Assembly (NCBI GenBank): GCA_045837725.1 | Contig: JBEWZL010000217.1 | Span: 1-64,000, forward strand | Length of the DNA: 64,000 nucleotides | Direction of reading: 5' to 3' | Origin: Vermamoeba vermiformis | Taxonomy: Eukaryota > Tubulinea > Echinamoebida | Notes under the pieces: generated by a model | The model's database searches: none | What the model saw: the letters and a program-made list of their open reading frames with translations, nothing else | Told to the model about the DNA's origin: nothing | Translations under genes and position numbers: made by a program | Shown here: positions 33,544 to 45,297 of the stretch, one piece after another | Position numbering within the stretch: position 1 is the first letter of the stretch | Layout of the letters: every line of letters begins with the position of its first letter

Positions 33544-36500
33544 TTAAGCGAAGCTTTCCGTTAGTTTTTCGTTTCGGAGTGCTGCTTGAATTTTACTGAA
33601 CGGAGGACGCCTCGTTGGTTCTTTGTCTAGACATTGCGCAATTAATTGATAGAGCTCAGACTGCATGTCGAATTTGCGTAGAGATTCAGGAAGCCAGCCA
33701 TTCTTAATTGTCTCTGCGATCTGCTTGTTCGATCTGCCTTCCCATGCACCCTTCGTACTTGCCAGCTCGAGGAGCAATATTCCAAAAGCATAAACTAATG
33801 TCGTTATTAGTAATGAAATAGTGGCTGCGCGAGACATACCATCGCTCGCTTTGCTAGCGGATCCAACCCCTTTTTCGACGAGTTCTGGTGAAGTATAGGC
33901 GACCTCCATTTGGTCAGTGCGACGACTGGAGTAAATCAATTTGGCATTGTGCTGGTCATCCAACTAATTTAGGCTCGTTAGCTTTGTTATTCAAGAGCAG
34001 TCCAAAGACTTACTAAAATTCGGCTTGGCTTTAAGGATCTGACAGCAAAATTATCGTTAATAAATACGCGATGCAATCACTATCTTCTAACATACATATA
34101 TACGATATCTTTGCTATGCAAGAATGCCATCGCTGCACAAATTTGTCGCGCGATCCGCAATCGAACTTCTTTCTTCAGATCTCCGAGCTTGATTGTGCTC
34201 AAATCGCACTTCATTTTCTCGAAGAGCAAGTGCGCTGTATCTTTATCTTCGTAATAATATCCGAGGAATTGCACAATGTTTGGGAATTTTAATACTCTAG
34301 CAAAGAAGTTAGTCCTCCGGATCTGATCAATTCAGGTTATTCGTACTTTAACCAGAACAGGTCTCGCAAAGCGTTTTTAGCAGGGATAGTCTTAACATAA
34401 ATATCTTGACCCAGGTACGTTCCATTGAAGTTCGTTTTTGACGGCACCAAATCGATGCTGACCAGCGACTTGCCGATAACGTCATGTTCATACGTCGTAA
34501 GCAGTAGGTTCAAAAAGTACTCTGAAAGCTTGCGCCAGTCTTCATCTTCCATATTATATTCTAACTCGTCCATCTAACGAAAAAGGAAAATCAGATCCGC
34601 TCGCTGAAGTACGCACTCACCTTCAGTACGGTAGTAACAGTCAGATTGTCATATTTGCTATCCAACAACACCTCTGCAGCTTCAATATAGTGTATGACAG
34701 CTGGGAGTAGGTCTTCAATTGCCAAAGTGCGTATCATTAACGGAAATGAAAAGGGATTTGGCTGTAACACTACCGTGAAGAGATGCTTGTTGCGCGCAGT
34801 GTTGCAGTGCGAGTGAACCGGCAAAACGTTGATATTCCATCGAGATTTCGCCCACGGGACGATCTGCAATGATTTTTCTTAGTACTTAAAGAATTTCATT
34901 ATTGTTAGGACTTACGTTAATTAATTCGAAATCAGCTTGTAATGGGACCTTGCAGAAGTAGCACAACGGAGTCTGGTTGCTTGCGTCGAGCTTCTTCGCG
35001 TGTTCGAGGAATATCTGGCGCTTATCTGGTTGGGACATATCGGGGTAGACCTTGCCAACGAGTTTCAAGTGCAAAGTTGGCACGATGATCTGTTTTTGAT
35101 TAATTAACATATTCATATATAGTAGCTTGTATACTTACTTCCGTGGAGGGCGCAAACCCGCTTATTTGTCGCTTGATCGAGTAAAATTTGCCCGGCGAGC
35201 ATTTGATCATGAGTTTGTTTTGCACTACGATGAAATTTTCAATGTTGAGCTGCATTTGCGTATCAATATCTTTGACTATAAGATGTTTTTTGAGCTCAAC
35301 AGCTGCTTCAACAGATTCAACGGAGAGCGGTATACAATTGTGCGAAATTTCCTCGTAATCCACGCGAAAGTCAATGTCACCCGCTTTAGCCGTGTCGAAG
35401 TAATTGACGATCGAGCGCACTGTAATAGGTCTTGGAATCAACGGATAAGCCTCGGCGAACTTATCGGCATTATTCACCTCGAGCCCAACTTCCAAATTAG
35501 GAAAGTTCCAGTTTGCTGGCGAGCGTGCACCTATAATAATTACATTAATACAGGTAGTATTTTTCCAAGAACTTACGATTAATGCGCCTGCACATGTCAA
35601 TCATGACTGAAGTGTGCGTCATCAAATTTTCCGGTAATATTACTGTAAGACGAGAATTGGGGTAAATTTGCAGCACTTCATCAAAAGTCGAGGTGTCTTC
35701 GTCGATGAGTTGGACGCATTCGACGGTGATTCGGTTTCGTTTGGGATCCGGAAATTGACTTGGCCCGGCGACTACTTTTTTGAGGACTATAGTCTTGTTG
35801 ACTAGGCTATCTATAATCGTTTTAATATTGATGTCAAGGCATTCAAATTCCAAAGTGATGTAATCTGGAATTTGCTTCAGCGAGTTAATAACCAAAATAT
35901 TTGGAATTAACATTCTTCGGGGGACTCCAATTGTCTTCAATTTTGTCGATTTTTTGATTAAAGTCCACAACCAATTGCTGTACCAAACGGAGATCGGATC
36001 TTCAGTTAAGGTCAATCTTTCGAGATCATTCATTGCTTGCATTCTTTTTCTTGCGTCCGTCCATGCTTCGTTGAGGCCGTTATGAGTTTTATCCGAAGGT
36101 ACGATGTTAAAGAAGTTCAGCAAAGCCCCAAACTTTTCAGGTTTGGTATTGTAGTCTTCTTTAGGCCAAGCTTTGTTTAACGCTGCCTCAATATCTTATA
36201 GATAAGCCGTCAGGTAGAGTTCAAAGTGATATAATATGGCAAAACGACGTACCTTTGGCAGCAAGCTCTTTTTGTGAGTTGGATCCGATTTGATGGAAAA
36301 ATGTTGTTCCGCTTTTCATATTGAGCCGTTGTACATCAAGATAATTTGCGATATTGATAGCTATTTGTTGTACGTCGTCAAGGAAGAATGATAGAGCGTC
36401 TATCAAATCTTCTGGCACATCAGAGAGTTGTTGCAATGCATCCACAAAGTGCTTTGAAACAGGCGTCATGCTTGTCAAAGTCCAACCTTGATTTTTGAAA

Positions 36501-37805
36501 GCTGATTTGATATCTGGATAATCAATCCACAGCCGCCAATAGTTTTCAACTGTTGTAGCGAAAATTACGACCGTCGACTCGTCTGCTGAGAATCTTGATA
36601 GAATGACATGACCGTCTTCATTTGTCGGAATTGTAATTTGTTGATTTGGATAGTGCTCGTCGAATGACATTTGAGCAATAACCGTTTGAGAAGATTTGAT
36701 ATCTGGAAAGCTTGCAGTCCAACATTGCAAGAAGCACGCTACTTGATCCATCATAAATTCTTTGTCCTTGGCGCAAACTTTGAAGACCAGCTTGTCGTCT
36801 ACGTCATTCACGTGCTGTAATAGCATTTGTAAGTTCGCATTCGCGTTCACGTTTTTTTCGAGGAAAATTTCAGCGTGAGATTCGTGCGTTGAGCAGCAGT
36901 TTTTGCCATCGTTATTTCGCCAATAATCGATCAAGAGCTCATCAACACGGTTCAAATGGATAGTAGACGTCGGTGTAACAACGGTTTGCGGGATGACGAT
37001 GCAGTTTTTGTCTTCTTCGTGGAACTGCACGATTGAAACATTCGGGGGTTTGCCGAACTGCCGAATGAACATTGGCCACGCTTTGTCCACTTTTCCACAC
37101 GTATTGACTAGTGCTATAGTAGTCTTAACATCTTTTGTCGTCGTTTCTAACCAATGAATGGTCAAACCAACATTTTTGTCGGCATCCAAAACATCGTCCA
37201 CGTCTTCCAGCGTCAGATCCATTTTCATCTTTGAAGCTATTCTTGCTATCTCGCCATCGTCAAGATTAGGAAATAAGATAACGTGACTGTTGCTATTAGT
37301 TTTGTTGCGCTGTTCGAAGTTGCTGGCAATATGTCAGTTTGTGGTTCAAATTGAGATTCAATAGACTTACGCCAATAAGTACATCCACTGCGGGGCTACT
37401 TGACCATTGATAATAGGAGTCATTTTGTTCGCAAGACCGAGCAAGCCTAATTTTTTTAGCGCATCCACAAATGTTTGCAAGGAAATACGGTTTGTCGCCA
37501 ATTCTTTGAGAATTTCTACGCATAATTCTTGGGCCGTATAATTATGCCTCGCTAATTTACGTTCAATAAGGGCTTGGGTCGTGAAAGGCTGATAAAGTTC
37601 GTAGATGCCTCCTAACTGCGTCCATTCTGTGCAATTCCGCACCAATAAATTGGCAATGTGATCTAGCGTTACCGTGGGTAAGCCGGATATCCCTAAGAAT
37701 TGAAAAAAAAGTAAATTTTCCACTTTAGATCAGATGTATCGTTTAAACTTAGGTTTGAATAAGTAAAAATTACTTAGTAAACTATAATTACTTACGACCC
37801 TCCAT
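33544..37805 (-). CDS. Large pseudokinase with a Death-fold-like N-terminal domain
   Basis: 1218 residues in twelve exons: 37796-37805, 37371-37692, 36253-37322, 35577-36194, 35139-35530, 34916-35089, 34621-34863, 34347-34573, 34096-34296, 34014-34038, 33840-33963 and 33544-33794. Residues about 5-95 look like a Death-fold helical bundle: LPTVTLDHIANLL, conserved Trp in EWTQLGG, then SLQTFVDALKKLGLLGLANK. About 800 unrecognised residues follow. The last 270 are a TKL-like kinase fold: beta-3 Lys in IYVKTI, HSKDIVYISLKPSRILLDDQ where HRD should be, AKLIYSS where DFG should be, and the APE-like TSPEL. HRD reads YIS and DFG reads YSS, so the domain is a pseudokinase. This layout recalls IRAK/Pelle signalling proteins. 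The exon 9-10 junction is supported by exact alignment to the kinase LKPSxILLDD block. Confidence 0.8.
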
Positions 37806-37938
37806 TTCTCAAGTTTGGTGCTGCTGGCGAATTAAATTAAATTCAATTGAAAGAATTTCATTTTTCTCCGGAATTTCAAATGCTCGCAAAGTCTATGGAT
37901 TGAAGTTGTTTGGTAAAAGATAGTACCACGCTTGGCGT

Positions 37939-39750
37939 CTATTTTCTGAGTTTCTTTAAATATCGTTCAGGATTGTACCAAGGCACTACATCGTTCGGGG
38001 TGATCTTGCCGATGATCGTCTCAGCGATGACTTTGGCCACACCAAAGCAATTAGGCATGCCATTGCCCGTATAACCAGCCACAATAGTTTCTCCAGAAAG
38101 CACTGCTCGGTCTGTTTTAGCGAGTGGAGAAAGACATCCAACAAGAGGAAGCTCATCCGGCGTCCAGCCCATAATACCCGTCCATTCCTAAAAAATCTGA
38201 TTAAAATAACTCCTAATTGTTGAAAATAAATGCACGTTATATGAATGAAAGCCAAATGAAGCAATCGTTCTGCTTGATTTTCAGATTCGAATCGGATCTC
38301 TTTAGGCGAGTAAAAAATCAAAGATCGTACGATTTCATTACTTACGTAAGCTATTTCATATGGTTCGTCTTTAATTTTTGGGAATTCACTGACTAAGAAC
38401 TCTTTGAGTGCGTTGCTGATCTCCGGTACGAGCACAGAATCATCCACAATATACTTCTCTTTTTTCGTTGGCATTGGTGATTTCCATCGCATGCCTCCTA
38501 ATATGATACGACCATCACTTCCTGTAGGCAAAAATGACGTCAGAAAGAAGATCCAAAACTCAAAATTATTTGTACTGGCCAATTTAAGTCTTACAATGCT
38601 CAAAAATTTAAGTTTTTCGCGTATATTAATATAAATATTATTTACCTCGTTGAGTGGTGTATTCACGACCGTAATTGAGCTCCAAGTTTGAAGGGGTGCG
38701 AAAGTGTTGTAGCGGAGATGTTGCAATACATTGCCCTCGTACGGGATATATGACGTCTTTAAAATGAGGTAGTAGTTTAGCGCAGTATCCATTTGTAGCG
38801 TGAACGACGTGCACGGATCTGATAGTTTTTCCATCTTTTCGATCCGTTTTCAGGTTGAAAATGTTCGGATCAGCAGTATCTCGTAATACTTCTGTTATGG
38901 AAGTATGCGTTTGAATATTGACGCCGTTAATAATGATGGTTTTCGCCAAAGCTAAGGTGAACTTTGTCGGATTGAACTGCGATCCATGCCGTTCATAAAT
39001 TCCTTTAATGTACTTGTTAGAATTGGTTTTTTCTTCGAGTGCCGCTTTTTCTAGTAATTTAATATCATATTTGTTAGCATCAATTTCTTTTTCGACCCAA
39101 TACTGCCATTCTTTTGCTTCTCTTCGATCTTTCGTAGCTGAAACGGATCCATTTTCGATAAAGTCGCAGTCAATATTATTCGATCTTATAAATTCCTTCA
39201 TTAATTTTATCGTTTCTAATTGAAATTCATAGTTTTGTTGGCAAGCCTTTGCTTTCAAGCCAGAAACGTCTTCATCTGGCCAAAGAGCCCACATGTGTCC
39301 GCCGTTACGTCCAGTAGCACCTAATAGGATCGATCAGCAAATATATTACGTAATTATAGTGCCAGATAAGCATTTTTAAGTCTTAAAGTCGGGATCAGAG
39401 GGAAATTATAATATTTTTGTTCGAATAATCTAAAATTTGCTTGTATATGACGAATTAATATTATAAGATGCGTACCCGAGCAAATACTTCTGCTATCAAG
39501 TAAGACCACGTTTGTAATTCCATTTTTATAAAGCCAGTAAGCGGTAGAAATACCCGACATTCCACATCCTGTTCAAAAATTAATTTGAAGCTCCACAATA
39601 GCATTTATATCGATAATATAATATACCTATTATAGCTACGTCGTAAATATGACCATCAACAAAAGGAGAGCGGTAATCTTGAAGCTCAGCGCCATCCAAC
39701 CAAAATGATTTTGTTGGATTCGCTGCTGGGACTCTGGCTTGCGGCTCCAT
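37939..39750 (-). CDS. FAD-dependent amino-acid oxidase-type oxidoreductase (DAO family)
   Basis: 438 residues in five exons: 39627-39750, 39476-39568, 38646-39320, 38346-38521 and 37939-38187. The dinucleotide-binding loop is split by the first intron (VAIIG|CGMSGISTAYWL), giving GxGxxG. ATGRNGGHMWALWP is the second flavin-contact block of the DAO family, VVHATNGYCAKLLP and YPVRGQCIATSPL follow, and LVGCLSP with GYTGNGMPNCFGVAKVIAE close the FAD site. The start at 39750 gives the typical fungal/protist leader PTKSFWLDG; a Met at 39855 would add 35 residues. The enzyme probably oxidises an amino acid or amine with release of peroxide. Its introns (124-158 nt) are longer than average here. Confidence 0.88.
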
Positions 39751-40038
39751 TAGAAAATATAACAAATAATTTTGTGGTTCGTATGGTATTGTTGTGCAGG
39801 TAAGCGTGCAGAAAATTTTGCTTTGTTTCATAATATTTTTTGCTGATTTTGGCAAACCCTGATTATTTTTAATAAATGCGCTACTCGCTATATTCTTATC
39901 ACTAATAAATTTCCGACATTATGAGGTATTAATGCTTCAGATTTCGCGGGATCCAAATCTAATAACGCTACAAAAGGTTGATCTGGGCTACTGTTTATTA
40001 AAATGCAATTCGTAGTGAATGAAGGCTATACTCTAGCA

Positions 40039-40968
40039 TTAAAGAATACCATGGAGGAAATTAGCTGCGTGAGCGGCGAATTCTTTTGGGTGATCCAGCG
40101 GGGTTAAGTGACCGGAGTTTGGAATCGTTACAACTGGCGTGGAATTGGTCGGGAAATACTTCAAGACGTGCCTGGTATGTTTCTTTGGCGGATTTAAGCT
40201 ATCTTCTTGTCCGGCAATGAAGAGAATCGGAGCTTGAATTTTCGTCAAAAGATCTCGAACGTCTTCTGGGTGTAGCAGCATGTGATCCACAACCGCAACC
40301 ATTTGATCGTGGCTATTGAAGTTTTGTAAGCACGTAACCATTCTAGATTTAAACGCAGGATTGGCCTTCATCGCTTTCGGTCCAAGCAGCGCTTTAATCG
40401 TCGCTTTTGCTAACCACTTGGCGCATCCGACAGTCTTCCAAATACTAACAACAACGCTGTTCTTGTTGCGTACAGCTGCTTTAGGCATTTTAAGTGGAGT
40501 ATTGCTGAGTACCTGAAGAATCAAAAGTTAATCCAGATCGTCAAAAATTTCAGCCGGAACTTCATGAGCATTTTAAGTGAGTAACGTATAGCTTACCAAG
40601 GCGGTTACTCTATTTGGATAATGAGTCGCGAAATGAATGCCAACTAATCCTCCCCAGGCACATCCGACGAAGATGCATTTCTTGAAGTGCAGTTGATCCA
40701 GTACTTCGCTGACTGATCTCGCGCAATCTCCGAAGTTGAGGGTTTTGGATGTAAAGCTGCTTTTGCCATGTCCAGGCGGATCTAATACCACCCTTGATAA
40801 ATGTCCGAAATTTTGATTTATAACGAGCTCATCTACTGCTTCTGAAAATAAAATATGATTGGTGAATAGACTAGGCCAAAATAACATGCAGCAATCCTCA
40901 TTTGAAGTCAGATCTACTGTGGCGTACAACGTTCCGATACTTGTTTCAATGAATCGTTCAGTAGTCAT
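40039..40968 (-). CDS. Alpha/beta-hydrolase-fold protein lacking the serine nucleophile
   Basis: 281 residues; exon 1 40597-40968, exon 2 40039-40512 (84-nt intron). The fold is clear: the oxyanion-side VVLDPPGHGKS, the nucleophile elbow in FVGCAWGGLVG, the acid region ILFIAGQEDSLNPP and the histidine region IPNSGHLTPLDHP. In the elbow the family pattern GxSxGG reads GCAWGG, so the catalytic serine is alanine while acid and His regions remain. It may act non-hydrolytically, bind a ligand, or be a decaying enzyme. It follows the oxidase gene in tandem on the same strand; no functional link is shown. Confidence 0.85.
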
Positions 40969-41274
40969 CTTTTTCGCTTTCTTGAGTTAATTGCTTTGCT
41001 TTGTTTAGATAAAAGATCGTCAGTCTAAACTAATTTAGGTCCGTTAGAAATTTCGCAAAGATTTTGTCCCGTTACGAGTCAATGAGTCTCGAACGAGAAC
41101 TCCACTACAAAGTTGACTAGATTGACAGCTATATATAAACGATCATATTATCTCTAGAATATGGTAACTTACTTAGTACTTACAAGTAAAGAATCTTCCG
41201 AAAAAAGTTTTCTTTGTACTTGGATCCGGATCGGATGTGCAGTGAATCACCTCATATTTATGAAAGAGCAGTTG
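40969..41274. other. Intergenic spacer between hydrolase and peptidase genes
   Basis: AT-rich; 5' flank of the hydrolase gene and 3' flank of the peptidase gene, both minus strand. Nothing else seen. Confidence 0.5.
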
Positions 41275-44200
41275 TTACACATGCATACAGAAGGTCAAGG
41301 CAATCACGAGTGAAAGCAAGAGTGATTGACCAAAGACGGATGTTGCCAAGGAAACTTTCGTGCTGACTGGTGGTTTAGCGACCGGTGCCTTTGCATAATT
41401 ATAAGAAATTTGCATATACTAATATATCTTCTATTACTTACTGTTGCAACGGGTGCTTCAGCTTGAGGGACATCAGCAATTGGTGGTGAGATCGGCACCG
41501 CGACTGGCGCAGGCAAAGTCCAAGCAGTGACAGCAGTCTCGTACAAATCAGCCAAGGCTTGTTTACCGCTCGTCGTGGATAAGCCACCGCTTGTAAACCA
41601 ATCGTAGTAGTACGCGTGGTACTGGCCTGGCATGAATCTGAACTCACGTGGCAGCTGTGACGTCGTACCGCTGTACATTTCGTGGTGCGTAAATCGGTAC
41701 CCTATAATCGTAGTGTTAATAGTTAAATCTTTAAAATATTAAATGAACTCTGATATGACTTACAAGCGGAAGTGGTTGGAGGTTGAGGCGGATTGATCAA
41801 ATCAAACTGAATAGAATACGCAACAAAGTCTGCCCAGTCTTCAACATTGCCACCCCCGAACGAACTCGTGTCCATCTATTCGTAGAAATTGTATTATTAT
41901 TTTAATATATTTTTTGAATTCGTAGAAAAGGCCATTGTAGCGAACGGTTACTTGACTTACAGTAACTCCAGGAAAACCACCATATGTAAACACTCTGCCG
42001 ACATTGTTCTCGACAAATTTGGACACAAACAACGAACAAGAACTGCCGCAAGTACCGTCGGTTATAATGATCGGATCTGCTGGGAAATGAGTGACATTAA
42101 TGCTGTCCATGACGTCTAAACAGTCAGAAGGGAAGTAGAATCGTTGCGACAATGATGTCTGTTGACCACCACGTGTTACTGTGCGCGAATTGTACCATGA
42201 TTCATCTGTATACTCTCTTCCAGTGCTAACCCTAATATAAAGAAATTCGTCAGATGTTGCATAAGAAATCAATGTTTCAACGTGATTTTCCATATTTGGT
42301 AAATTCACAAATTTATCGCCGATTTTAACTTACTTGATGTAATCAAGCCCACTCAAGACTCCTCCCTTCGCAATAAAGCAGGTCAGTAACGTGACTTAAA
42401 GTAATGATAATTTAGTCTTATTGTATTCGTACCGATACGAGATCAGAATTAGACTCCGTTCTTCGGAGATCATACAGCTCATAGTTGTTCACACCACGGA
42501 ATGTTGCGCTGAAAATTGTTGTCGATTGGTACGCTAAACAAATTTTTCCACCACTAAAGAATTGAAGTTAGGAAACGACATCCGAAAAAGGAAATTTTGA
42601 ATGAGTGATTTGCACGTACCCGTTGCCAGAGACATCAACAATGATACGATCGATCTGATTGGTTGACACGTGATTCGAAAATTTAGTCAAAATAGCAGTA
42701 AAGTTGTCGCGGTCATAAGGTGAAAAAGATTCGATGCGCAAGTAAGGCACTTGCTCGCCGTCAGCAGTGGTGTACATGCCCCACCAAATTGCATCGTCGT
42801 CGGATCTATCGAACACTTTGATGTTTGCAGGAACACCTGTCTTGACGCTCAAAATGTACTGTTCGGCGGCTTGCAGATCCGAGCGTTTTTGAACGGCCTG
42901 AAAAATATTAAGACATTAGACTAACATAATAAAAAACGAATATTCGCTATGATGATCATAATTTCTAATAAAAAAATATACGAGTAAGTTCGATGCGAAT
43001 CTGCGATCATTAATCTTCATTGAAGCTATTTTAAAAGAAATGTACCTGAGTATTCAAAGATGCATAATCAAATCGTTTTCTATTGTTCTCATTGTTAGCA
43101 TTAGCAGGCTTGAGCCAGGTCAAGTCGGCTTTGCGTTCACGATGAATGTCGGGCTGATCACCCGTGGGACCAGATCTCTTCTTGGATATAGGCTAAAACA
43201 AAAACGTTAGCCAATTTTTAAATTAATTAAAAAATTATCTATCGTTACCAAATAAAATAAAAAAATTAGGAAGTAATTTTGAGAACGCATCCGACCTTAA
43301 CAGATGCGTCTTAAACTCCTGTTCCACATAAATATTTTTCCGTACCGTATCAATTTTAGTAATAGCATCCTCAGTTGAAGTAACACCGCCGTTGAAGATT
43401 GCCATGTACGGCGCCTCTACATCCGTTCCGTTGATGGTCATTACAGCGGAATCGGCCAAGTCATAAATGGAGAAGTAAGCGCAGTCGAATATATTGAACG
43501 AGCCATACAGTTGAATAGCACCGTTGAAACGAATTGGTTGGTCTTTGTATGTTCCAACGAACTTGTCGACGAATTGCTACAAAAATTTTTAATTAATTAA
43601 TTAAAATCGCGGAGATACTAATAGATCGCCTAAAAGTTAAGCTAATGCACTAAATAGTCATATTTTGGCATTCTTTACCTGGAACCACTCAAGGATTGGA
43701 ATTCCATCAATGGCAGTTAGCTCATAACCGTAATAAGGAGTTGGATCGAAGTTAAACAAGCTGATCAACTTGGCTGTATCGGCAAAGTCTGCGTAATATT
43801 AATCAATAGCAATGAATTCGTACATGAAAGGCCGAATTAAGTAGCAGATCCGGTCTAACTTACAGGATTCCGATACGTAGAACTTAAGAAGGCCATTGTC
43901 ATTAACTATCTGAATTCCAAACGGCCTAACGACAATAACGCTTGAATAGGGTGCAGGAAATGCGTACAACGTATGAGCGTCGTTTAATTTGCCGAACAAA
44001 TTGGCCAAATCTGGTCATAAGTTGTTTAGGTTAATTATCTCGGCGGAGATTATCCGACAACAGTTATCGGGTCCTTAATTTTTAAGTTATCGGGACAAAG
44101 TGTTAAGACTTACCGGCATGGAACGCGTAATCGCCGAGATATTCCTTATTAGTGATTTCTTCCAAGCCCGCGTCCAAATCAACCTAAATACAATCAGAAA

Positions 44201-44743
44201 ATCGAATCGAAGTATTCAGAACCTCTTATTGCTTGTAATCCTTGGTGACTTTGAAAAAAAAAAGAGATTACGAGACTTGATCAAATCCAAAAAAAAGTTT
44301 TTCATTCATCCGCTGCGGATTACTGGTAAAACTCTGATCGAGTACGTACTTGCATGTTCCAAGGAGCACTTGAATTCTTTACGATGTCGGTGAAAGCGTA
44401 GAGATCAACCAATTGGCGAAGACGAGAGAGTGTGTCGGATTGACGTTGAGAGGAGAAAGGTATGTTGTCCCAGCACTGCTTGATTCTAAACATTACATTA
44501 ATGGTTTGATCTGTTTTTAAGAGCGGTTAAATTAAAGTTAAAAAACAAATCTGGCTTTTTAAACTTTGTTGCCAACGAGGCAAAAATCAATATGATTAAT
44601 AATCGTGCAACTTACGGGGACAAACCTCCATACCACTCGGTATTGCCAGAGTCAGGAACCAAAATACAAGGATCTACAGCAAAGACTCGGCCAAAATTGC
44701 AAACCGCAAACACAAGCGCCGCGATTATGATTACTGCCTTCAT
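41275..44743 (-). CDS. Secreted/GPI-anchored peptidase of family S41 (tail-specific protease-like)
   Basis: 718 residues in fourteen exons (first 44616-44743, last 41275-41388). A signal peptide (MKAVIIIAALVFAVCNF) opens an N-terminal helical region (LRQLVDLYAFTDIVK, FGKLNDAHTLYAFPAPYSS), which matches the ustP-type fungal/protist S41 group. The catalytic domain begins at VPYLRIESFSP and IDRIIVDVSGNGGGKICLAY, and carries the serine nucleophile in ITDGTCGSSCSLF. The last exon encodes APVAKPPVSTKVSLATS then a hydrophobic tail (LLLSLVIALTFCMHV), a GPI-type signal. It is therefore probably an outer-surface or lysosomal peptidase. Exon 10 is 32 nt; its acceptor was chosen because other AG sites give in-frame stops. 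Confidence 0.87.
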
Positions 44744-45297
44744 TCTTCTGTATTAGATATGAACGGCAGTGGTGTTACTTGATCGCGATCTTAAAATACA
44801 AATGTTACGGCGTTTATCTCCGGCCTGATAGGTTATTTCCATAATTGGCAATGGGAATTAATTAATTTGCGCAGTTAACGTGTATTTACCAGCTGTACTT
44901 GCTTATTGTCAGGGAAACCATGGCACTAGTATAGGTATGTCCTCGGTTTACCCAATAATACGCGGCATCAGATCCAAAACTGGAAGTCCGAGTTCCCGAC
45001 CACCTGCTCATCATGAGCGCTTAAGCTTTTGAAAATAGACGTTGTAATCGAGGTAGACATACCGTGGTACGAAAGGGAAATTAACCCAAATTCTGCAACG
45101 GCCAAATAGCTTCGCGTTCCTAAAATCCGTTCTGTACGTGATAATTAGTACGATAAAATTCCTAAAAAGGGAAATCATCTTAGTATACTAGTACATATCT
45201 ATTACTATATCAATAATAATATACTACAAGCGGACACCGTTCTATTACAATTTGCAGCAATTTTAACGGTTTGAAATAATTTAAGCAAAAAAATCGT
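44744..45297. other. Region where the 3' half of the second peptidase copy is missing
   Basis: Lies between the complete S41 gene and its truncated copy. I looked for catalytic-domain exons (IVDVSGNGG, DGTCGSSC) on both strands and found none. It therefore carries only the promoter of the downstream gene and non-coding sequence. Confidence 0.55.
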
